64,000 nt of DNA from RGIG8124 sp045130665 (GTDB taxonomy: Bacteria > Bacillota > Clostridia > Christensenellales > CAG-917). The notes below the pieces were generated by a model. That model saw only the letters and a list, made by a program, of their open reading frames with translations, did no database searches and had not been told where the DNA came from. The DNA lies in contig JBGUQC010000004.1 in NCBI GenBank assembly GCA_045130665.1, forward strand, positions 434,001-498,000. Reading direction: 5' to 3'. A program made the translations under genes and the position numbers. This document shows positions 51,442 through 58,038 of the stretch, piece after piece; the stretch's first letter is position 1; each line of letters starts with the position of its first letter.

Positions 51442-53047
51442 ATTCTACGCTTCTTACTTCTCTAATTACGTTAACCTTGATTTGGCCTGGATACTCAAGT
51501 TCATTTTCAAGTTTTTCAGCGATTTCCTTTGCAAGGAATACTGTTGCTTGATCTCCAACCTTTTCTGGTTTAACCATAACTCTGATTTCACGTCCTGCTT
51601 GTACTGCGAAGGATTGCTCAACTCCATCAAAGGATTTTGCAATTTCTTCAAGTTTTTCAATACGTTTAACGTAATTCTCTAATGATTCACGTCTTGCACC
51701 TGGACGAGCAGAAGAAATAGTATCTGCAGCTTGTACTAATACAGCTTCAATAGTTGTTGGTTCAATATCGTTGTGGTGAGCAGCTACTGCATGAATAACT
51801 TCTGCACTTTCATGATATCTCTTTAAAAGGTCTACACCAATTGATACGTGTGTTCCTTCAACCTCGTGGTCTATTGACTTACCTATATCGTGCAACAAAC
51901 CTGCTCTCTTTGCTATCTTTGGATTAATGCCTAATTCGCTTGCCATTGCAGATGCCAACATAGCAACTTCAACAGAGTGTCTTAATACATTTTGTCCATA
52001 ACTTGTACGATACTTTAATCTTCCAAGAATCTTTGTGAGTTCTGGATTTAATGCATGTATGCCAACTTCGAATAAGGCTTCCTCGCCTGCTTCTTTAATT
52101 GTTTGATCAATTTCTTTTCTAGTCTTCTCTGCGAGTTCTTCGATTCTTGCTGGATGAACACGTCCATCTGAAATAAGCTTCTCAAGAGTAATTCTTGCGA
52201 TTTCTCTTCTGACTGGATCAAAGCTAGATAATGTGATTACGTCTGGTGTGTCATCAATAATAACATCTACACCAGTTGCTGATTCAAGAGCTCTAATATT
52301 ACGTCCCATACGTCCAATAATACGTCCCTTCATTTCTTCATTTGGAAGTGCTACTGAAGATATTGTATTCTCAGATGCATGATCTGCAGCACAACGTTGT
52401 ATTGCCATTGCAATGATATTTTGTGCTTCTTTATTTGCGTTATCCTTTGCTTCTTCAACGATTTTCTTTGCTTCAGCTGCGGATGATTCTTTGACTGCTT
52501 CAATTAATGATGCCTTTATTTCTTCTGTGGCTTCTGCTTTTGAAAGGCCTGCCACTCTTTGTAATTCTTGCTCTACTTTTTCTTCGGACTTAACTAAGTT
52601 TTCTTCTCTTTCAACTAATTTTGTCTTTTGTGTTTCTAGAGTTTTCTTTTGGTCATCTAATTCAAGTAACTTTCTTTCGAGGTTATTCTCTTTTATATCT
52701 AAAATCTCTTGTTTCTTGTCTAGAGATATTTCTTTTTGTGAAAGTCTATTGTCTGTTCTTTGCCACTCTTGTTTCTTTTCTTTTGTTTCATTTTCGAAGT
52801 CTGCCTTCATTTTGTTTAGTTGCTCTTTGGCATCTAACATTCCATCTTTTCTTATGGAAGCGGCTTCGAGATTTGCTTCTTCTACGATTCTTGCTGCTTC
52901 TTTTTTAGCTACTCCAATCTTGTTTTGGGTGTAGATTCTGTATCCAAACCAACCAAGAAGAGCACCTACTAAAGCGGTTGCAATTGCTATTCCAGCAATT
53001 CCCCCTGGACCGAGCGCAGCAAGCATAAAAATTAAACTGCTTGTCAT
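51431..53047 (-). CDS. rny: Ribonuclease Y
   Basis: 538 residues. An N-terminal membrane helix (about 12-38) is followed by a long coiled coil (about 45-215), a KH domain (NEEMKGRIIGRMGRNIRALES), and an HD domain with LLHDIGKSIDHE (near 386) and AAHHNDIEP. This is the main endonuclease starting mRNA decay in many Firmicutes, tethered to the membrane. Promoter TTGACT-N18-TATAAT lies on the minus strand at 53159-53130, and GGAGG precedes the ATG. Confidence 0.97.
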   Translation of the reverse strand: MTSSLIFMLAALGPGGIAGIAIATALVGALLGWFGYRIYTQNKIGVAKKEAARIVEEANLEAASIRKDGMLDAKEQLNKMKADFENETKEKKQEWQRTDNRLSQKEISLDKKQEILDIKENNLERKLLELDDQKKTLETQKTKLVEREENLVKSEEKVEQELQRVAGLSKAEATEEIKASLIEAVKESSAAEAKKIVEEAKDNANKEAQNIIAMAIQRCAADHASENTISSVALPNEEMKGRIIGRMGRNIRALESATGVDVIIDDTPDVITLSSFDPVRREIARITLEKLISDGRVHPARIEELAEKTRKEIDQTIKEAGEEALFEVGIHALNPELTKILGRLKYRTSYGQNVLRHSVEVAMLASAMASELGINPKIAKRAGLLHDIGKSIDHEVEGTHVSIGVDLLKRYHESAEVIHAVAAHHNDIEPTTIEAVLVQAADTISSARPGARRESLENYVKRIEKLEEIAKSFDGVEQSFAVQAGREIRVMVKPEKVGDQATVFLAKEIAEKLENELEYPGQIKVNVIREVRSVEYAK

Positions 53048-53129
53048 CGCTGACCTCCGTATATATAATCAGTAGCCCCATTTAATAATTATTATCTTTC
53101 TAAATAATTATAAAGACTCTGTCGCAAAA

Positions 53130-53159
53130 ATTATAAACGATGGATGGTCTATTAGTCAA
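53130..53159 (-). promoter_or_regulatory. Promoter of the rny operon
   Basis: Minus strand TTGACT (53159-53154), 18 bases, TATAAT (53135-53130). The remainder of the 293-base gap 53048-53340 is A/T-rich leader, this promoter and the terminator of the neighbouring gene; nothing else stands out except the TCGATATTCTAA repeat at 53265-53276. Confidence 0.7.
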
Positions 53160-53288
53160 TCTTTACTTTTATATCGGCAGAAAAAATTTTTAATAATTTT
53201 TTGATTTTTATAATACACGCGACACTAAGCAATTAAAACCTCACTTGTGTAATTTGTCTAAAAATCGATATTCTAACCATATAAAACA

Positions 53289-53320
53289 ATAAAAAATGCC
53301 CCAACCAAATGGTCAGGGCA
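53289..53320 (-). terminator. Intrinsic terminator of the membrane-protein gene
   Basis: TGCCCTGACC/GGTTGGGGCA stem (G-U pairs, loop ATTT) followed on the minus strand by TTTTTTATTG. Confidence 0.85.
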
Positions 53321-53340
53321 AATCATCAATTTATTAGGTT

Positions 53341-54021
53341 TTATTCCTCTTCTTTTTCTTTTATTTCTTCTGCTGGTTCTTCAACTGTTTCTTCCTCTTC
53401 TTTTGCTTCTTCAACTGTTTCTTCTTCTACAGTTTGTTCAGCAAGAGCTTGAGCTTTTTGTTGTTTTTCAATAATTGGTAATGGAGCAAGAGTTAATCCA
53501 CCACCAAGTTTGATTGTCTTTCCCTTGCATGCAAGAACTCCACTTACAAGTGGAACTGTAATGAATATTATAGAAAGAACAAGCATGAATGCGTAAATAA
53601 CCCAAAGGAATGTGCCATTTCCAAACCATGCAATAAATCCCTCTTCTATTCTATTAACAGCCATGATTTTTCCAACTGGTCCCATTACTCCCTTGCTATG
53701 ATAAACAAAGATTGCAACGAATACATAAACAAGTGGAACTGTTAAGATAGTTGAGAAAGTTGTTATACCAATTGTTAAACCATTTCTAAGTTTCTTATCT
53801 TCAAATTGAAGAGCAACGTTAGAAAACATCATAATACCAGTAGCCATTGTTACAATAACAATGATGTATTTTCCAAGCAGATTTGAAATATTACAGAATG
53901 CTGGGAAGAAACCATCTTCTGGATTTTCTTGCATTGCATTTAATAAGAACAAAATGCCTATAACAATAATTACTACTGAAAGTGCTAAAAGTGATATCAC
54001 TATCTTGTTATGTTTTGACAT
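53341..54021 (-). CDS. Four-to-five-TM membrane protein with Glu-rich tail, unknown
   Basis: 226 residues. Hydrophobic segments lie at about 8-28, 46-66, 82-110 and 138-165. A cytosolic-type tail of ~45 residues follows, almost entirely Glu, Val, Thr and Ala in VEE repeats (EETVEEAKEEEETVEEPAEEIKEKEEE). No family is recognised. Similar acidic tails occur in the membrane protein at 2943-3647 and the GPH symporter at 62047-63612, perhaps a lineage habit. It stands alone with its own terminator. Confidence 0.65.
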   Translation of the reverse strand: MSKHNKIVISLLALSVVIIVIGILFLLNAMQENPEDGFFPAFCNISNLLGKYIIVIVTMATGIMMFSNVALQFEDKKLRNGLTIGITTFSTILTVPLVYVFVAIFVYHSKGVMGPVGKIMAVNRIEEGFIAWFGNGTFLWVIYAFMLVLSIIFITVPLVSGVLACKGKTIKLGGGLTLAPLPIIEKQQKAQALAEQTVEEETVEEAKEEEETVEEPAEEIKEKEEE

Positions 54022-54130
54022 ATAAATAACCTCAATATTTAATTCTTTTTAAGTATATAATATATAAAGTTATTATTTCAATAATTGATTTTTATTTTTT
54101 TGAATTATCCTTTATAATAATATTTAGTTT

Positions 54131-54219
54131 GGAGTGATATCGAAGTGGTCATAACGAGCCGCACTCGAAATGCGGTGATGAGCAATCATCCGAGGGTTCG
54201 AATCCCTCTCACTCCGCCA
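54131..54219 (+). tRNA. tRNA-Ser (anticodon CGA)
   Basis: 89 bases with encoded CCA. The acceptor is GGAGTGA/TCACTCC with discriminator G, the anticodon loop CTCGAAA is between CCGCA and TGCGG, the variable arm is long, and the T-loop is GGTTCGAATCC. Confidence 0.96.
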
Positions 54220-54236
54220 CATGTTTTATATGATTT

Positions 54237-54254
54237 AAGGAGGACACGCTTACG
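54237..54254 (+). promoter_or_regulatory. Strong ribosome binding site followed by an ACG codon
   Basis: AAGGAGGA (54237-54244) lies eight bases before an in-frame ACG (54252). No ATG, GTG or TTG occurs in this frame between the stop at 54231 and the ATG at 54315, which has no ribosome site of its own. Confidence 0.6.
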
Positions 54255-55169
54255 GGCAACTTTAGACAATTAAAAGTCGTAGACAACTTTTATCAAAACA
54301 ATCTTTTTTATCCAATGCCAACAGTTATTATTTCAACACTTTGTGAAGATGGAATGACAACTTTAGGTAGCTATTCACTCGTATTCCCTTATTACATCGC
54401 AGGCAAAGATCGCTATGCAATGCTTTTGGAATGCCGTAATTCATCCAATACAGCACAAAACATTTTAAAGAATGGAAAGTGCGCTCTTAATTTCATTAAG
54501 GATGATAGAAAATACTTCAAAGAAGCAGTCCGTTTAGGATTCCCTGGCAAAACACCAGCAGAAAAGATGAATGGATGCAATTTTGAACTTATAAAAGGTC
54601 AAGCTGAAGGAGATAGACCTCTCATTCTAAAAGATGCATATCAAGTTATTGAATGTACATGGGATGATACCTTAGAAGATGGTTATAAATCAAAAGAACA
54701 TATTGGAGAATTGGAAGGCGTAGAGCCCCCATATAATAGTTTTAACGGTATAACATCTAAATTTGGTTGTCACTTCATTCTCAACATTGAAGACATACTC
54801 ATGGAAGAAAAATATGCTGACAATCTTAAAAATGGTCTAAAGACAAATTCCTTCCCTCCTGTTCCTGTTGATTATGGTTACCATGATAGCAAGAATTTCT
54901 GGTATAAAAAATTCAAAGGATTCAAGCCAACATCTGAGGCTATTGCAGATAGTAATGCATGTTCTGTAGATAGTGTAATGTATTGTGCAGAAAGGCTAGA
55001 TACCAACGTAAAATTTACCAAAGAAGCATGCGAAATGTATGTTAAAATTCCACGCCCATTTATGAAGGCTGCATTGATGCAAATTGTTGAAATTGCTGAG
55101 AAAAATGGCATCGAAGTAATTGATAAAGAAGCCGCACTAAAAATTGCAGAATTGAGAAAGAAAAAGTAA
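54252..55169 (+). CDS. Flavin-reductase-like FMN-binding protein with C-terminal PCP_red-like domain, apparent ACG start
   Basis: 305 residues if it starts at ACG 54252; 284 from the ATG at 54315. The upstream residues (GNFRQLKVVDNFYQNNLFYP) look like genuine protein leading into MPTVIISTLCEDG, which is internal in relatives as I remember them. The body is a flavin-reductase split barrel: TTLGSYSLVFPYYI, SSNTAQNILKNGKCALNF, PAEKMNGCNFELIKG. The last ~50 residues (FTKEACEMYVKIPRPFMKAALMQ...) resemble the small PCP_red domain. It probably binds FMN; the reaction is unknown. It follows tRNA-Ser(CGA) by 32 bases. Confidence 0.7.
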   Translation, partial: TGNFRQLKVVDNFYQNNLFYPMPTVIISTLCEDGMTTLGSYSLVFPYYIAGKDRYAMLLECRNSSNTAQNILKNGKCALNFIKDDRKYFKEAVRLGFPGKTPAEKMNGCNFELIKGQAEGDRPLILKDAYQVIECTWDDTLEDGYKSKEHIGELEGVEPPYNSFNGITSKFGCHFILNIEDILMEEKYADNLKNGLKTNSFPPVPVDYGYHDSKNFWYKKFKGFKPTSEAIADSNACSVDSVMYCAERLDTNVKFTKEACEMYVKIPRPFMKAALMQIVEIAEKNGIEVIDKEAALKIAELRKKK

Positions 55170-55189
55170 AAAATTATTTATTAATAAAT

Positions 55190-55227
55190 AAAAGCAGCCC
55201 AACTTTTTGAGTCGAGCTGTTTTATTA
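55190..55227 (+). terminator. Bidirectional terminator between the flavin-reductase-like and GGDEF genes
   Basis: CAGCCCAACT/AGTCGAGCTG stem (10 bp including G-U pairs) with T-rich flanks on both strands. Confidence 0.75.
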
Positions 55228-55236
55228 TTTACTAAA

Positions 55237-56367
55237 TTATCTTCCTTGAATGTTCTTTTCTGTCTTTATATGCTTCTTGTGAGTATACATTTCACTATCT
55301 GCTTTTTGTAAAACTTCTTGATATCTTTGTCCCTTTTGATAGATAGCGTATCCACGAGCGACTGAGAATATTAGATTTTGTCCTTCATACTCTATTTCAC
55401 TATATAAAAGTTTTTCATCTAAATCTTGTAGTGTCTTATCAAAGTTTTCTAAATCCTTGCCTCTTGCAATAGCTATAAATTCGTCTCCGCCAACATGGAA
55501 TAATTTGGATTTTTCATCTGTGAAAATTGTTGGTAATAATTCTCCACATCTAATAATTAAATAACATCCATAATGATGTCCAAATAAGTCATTAGTGTAC
55601 TTTAGATTGTTTAAATCCAACATTACAACAGCATATGGTTCAACATTGCTATTTTTTTCTTCATCGGCAATCTTATCAAGTTCAAATGAATAAGATCTCT
55701 CATTTAATAATCCAGTTAGATTGTCGTAGTATGTAAGCTTTTCTAATTCAGCAGCATACTTGTACTCTCTCATGGTAACACTATAGTGACGAATTGAAAT
55801 AAATATAACAACAGCAAGATAAACAAAACTATAAATAGCATTTTCAATTCTGAAGTTGTCATCAAAGAAGGCATATGGTTTTACTGCCGTATATACTCCA
55901 ATGCAGATAATTGACAATGCAACTATGAAAATAAATATTCTTGGTTCTACTATGAATAATCCGGCAATTGCTGTACAAACAATAAGATAAATGTATGGAG
56001 ATAATCCTATCTTTAAATCCATTACACAAAGCAATGTTGCACCAGCTATCATTAAGAATGCAAATACGTGATCCGCAATAGCAACAAAACCCATTGGGAC
56101 TTTTTTATACTTGTTTAGAACAAGTATTGCTATCGTTGCTAGGGAAATAACAACATAGAAAATATCAGCTGCAAGATATATATAATCCTCAACTAAACCT
56201 GCAGTATTATCATCAAACTCCCAATAAATACTCATTGTTAAACCAAAAGCAGCAATTAATGCTAAACAAACAATCATTATTGTTCTGTGCTTTTCAACGT
56301 GCTTAGCAAAAGCATTTAAAAAGATATTGAATCTTTCTTTTGAAAATGGTTTTAATTTTCCTGACAT
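55237..56367 (-). CDS. Membrane GGDEF-domain protein (diguanylate cyclase)
   Basis: 376 residues. About six membrane segments (residues ~33-190) precede a GGDEF domain with YDNLTGLLNERSY at its start, VVMLDLNNLKYTNDLFGHHYG, and an intact HVGGDEFIAIA active site. It should make cyclic di-GMP from two GTP; no RxxD inhibitory site is evident five residues upstream. The membrane part is a sensor of unknown input. No EAL or PilZ gene is in the window. AAGGGAAAGAG precedes the ATG. Confidence 0.9.
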   Translation of the reverse strand: MSGKLKPFSKERFNIFLNAFAKHVEKHRTIMIVCLALIAAFGLTMSIYWEFDDNTAGLVEDYIYLAADIFYVVISLATIAILVLNKYKKVPMGFVAIADHVFAFLMIAGATLLCVMDLKIGLSPYIYLIVCTAIAGLFIVEPRIFIFIVALSIICIGVYTAVKPYAFFDDNFRIENAIYSFVYLAVVIFISIRHYSVTMREYKYAAELEKLTYYDNLTGLLNERSYSFELDKIADEEKNSNVEPYAVVMLDLNNLKYTNDLFGHHYGCYLIIRCGELLPTIFTDEKSKLFHVGGDEFIAIARGKDLENFDKTLQDLDEKLLYSEIEYEGQNLIFSVARGYAIYQKGQRYQEVLQKADSEMYTHKKHIKTEKNIQGR

Positions 56368-56502
56368 ATCTCTTTCCCTTTTTTTATAGTAATATTCTAA
56401 TTGTTTTATAATATATAAACAAGTTTTATTTAAAATAATTGTAGATTTCCTTTTTTATTAAAAATGAAGTATAATATTTGCACTATATCTGGAGATAACA
56501 TA

Positions 56503-57174
56503 ATGAGCGATTATAAAATTGTTGAAATTAAAGAAGATATCACATCAAGAAATAACCTTTTTGCTAAAGAAATCAAAAAAGAACTTAAAGAAAGAAAAAT
56601 CTTCTATATGAATGTTATGGCCTCACCTGGAAGTGGCAAAACTACTCTTATAACCAATTTAATTAATAGACTCAAAAAAGATTATAGAATTGGAGTTATC
56701 GAAGCAGATATAGATTCAGATGTAGATGCAGACTCTATTGCTAAAAACACTGGTGTTAAAACAATACAAATGCATACAGGTGGCGCATGCCATACAACAT
56801 GCCAAATGTCATATGAAGCATTGACTGCTTTAGGTATGGATGATTTAGATGTAATTATCCTCGAAAATATAGGTAATTTAGTATGCCCTGCAGAGTTCGA
56901 TACAGGTGCCACTTGTAACCTCGTTTTACTATCTGTTCCAGAGGGCGATGATAAGCCTTTAAAATACCCTTTAATGTTCCAAGTTGCAAACGCAGTTGCA
57001 ATAACAAAAACAGATATATCTCATGTCTTTGATTTTGATGTTTCTAAAGCAGAAAAAAATGTCCATATGCGTAATCCAGAAATCCCATTCTTCGTAACTT
57101 CTGCTACAGAGAATAAAGGAATAGATGAGTTAGAACAATATTTGCGCAGCGAGATCAACAAAGTTTTAGCATAA
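56503..57174 (+). CDS. hypB: HypB-type nickel GTPase, copy 1
   Basis: 223 residues from the ATG at 56503 (GGAG seven bases upstream); the frame's first ATG at 56464 has no ribosome site. A SIMIBI GTPase that inserts nickel into [NiFe] hydrogenase precursors or related enzymes. P-loop SPGSGKTT (41-48), metal site GGACHTTC (Cys96, His97, extra Cys100) and NLVCPAEFDTG (Cys128), and the TKTD base-recognition motif. It lacks the N-terminal CxxCGC and His-rich stretches of some HypBs. It has its own promoter region and terminator, separate from the second copy. Confidence 0.92.
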   Translation: MSDYKIVEIKEDITSRNNLFAKEIKKELKERKIFYMNVMASPGSGKTTLITNLINRLKKDYRIGVIEADIDSDVDADSIAKNTGVKTIQMHTGGACHTTCQMSYEALTALGMDDLDVIILENIGNLVCPAEFDTGATCNLVLLSVPEGDDKPLKYPLMFQVANAVAITKTDISHVFDFDVSKAEKNVHMRNPEIPFFVTSATENKGIDELEQYLRSEINKVLA

Positions 57175-57212
57175 AAACTCAAGATATATTTAAATCTTTT
57201 TAATTAGTTATC

Positions 57213-57250
57213 AAACACTTTTGTACATTTTGTTCGGAAAGTGTTTTTTT
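57213..57250 (+). terminator. Intrinsic terminator between the two hypB genes
   Basis: AAACACTTT/AAAGTGTTT stem (57213-57221 with 57238-57246, 16-base loop) followed by TTTT. Confidence 0.7.
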
Positions 57251-57286
57251 GTTGCCATTTTGGTCCATCTATTTTGTGTTTTAACA

Positions 57287-57316
57287 TTTACTCATCTTTA
57301 AATTATTTTGTATAAT
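57287..57316 (+). promoter_or_regulatory. Promoter of the hypB2-flavoprotein-hypA operon
   Basis: TTTACT (57287-57292), 18 bases, TATAAT (57311-57316), the same arrangement as at serC. Confidence 0.6.
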
Positions 57317-57356
57317 AAAAGTTGATAGTAATAATTAATTATTTAGGTAATAATAT

Positions 57357-58028
57357 ATGGGCGTGCGCACAATCCTACTACAAAAAAGTGTATTTGAAGA
57401 TAACGATAACCAAGCAAATATACTCCGTGAAAAATTAAAAAATAAAGGTGTATTTCTTGTTAACGTTATGTCCTCACCAGGAGCAGGAAAAACCACTACC
57501 CTAATAAACCTAATTAACCGCCTTTCTAAGACATATAGAATTGGTGTTATGGAAGCAGATATAGACTCAGATGTAGATGCTATAAAAGTTGCTGAAAAAA
57601 CCAATTCTAAATCTGTCCAACTTCATACAGATGGAATGTGCCATTTGGATGCAGCAATGACAGAACAAGGTCTAGATGAAATAGGAATTGAGGACTTAGA
57701 TATTGTCTTCCTAGAAAACGTTGGAAATTTAGTATGTCCAGCTGAGTATGATACAGGTGCAACAATGGATATGATGATTCTATCTGTACCTGAGGGAGAT
57801 GATAAACCACTTAAATACCCTCTCATATTCCAAAAGAGTTCATTGGTGGTTATAAACAAGATAGATGCTCTACCATATTTCAATTTTGATGTTGAAAAAT
57901 GTAAAAAGAGTATCTTAATGAGAAATAAGGATGCAACAATTATCCCTATCTCTGCAAAGACAAACGAGAATATGGATGAATTGGTAAAATATTTTGACAA
58001 CAAAGTAAAAGAATATACAAACAAATAA
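57357..58028 (+). CDS. hypB: HypB-type nickel GTPase, copy 2
   Basis: 223 residues, a clear paralogue of the gene just upstream (shared RIGVxEADIDSDVDA, NLVCPAE(F/Y)DTGAT and SVPEGDDKPLKYPL). P-loop PGAGKTT (41-47), metal residues Cys95-His96 and Cys127, base motif NKID. It differs at the metal loop (DGMCHLDAAM instead of GGACHTTC) and N-terminus, suggesting specialised partners. It heads an operon with the iron-sulfur flavoprotein (10-base gap) and hypA. The ribosome site is weak. Confidence 0.92.
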   Translation: MGVRTILLQKSVFEDNDNQANILREKLKNKGVFLVNVMSSPGAGKTTTLINLINRLSKTYRIGVMEADIDSDVDAIKVAEKTNSKSVQLHTDGMCHLDAAMTEQGLDEIGIEDLDIVFLENVGNLVCPAEYDTGATMDMMILSVPEGDDKPLKYPLIFQKSSLVVINKIDALPYFNFDVEKCKKSILMRNKDATIIPISAKTNENMDELVKYFDNKVKEYTNK

Positions 58029-58038
58029 GGAGACAACT

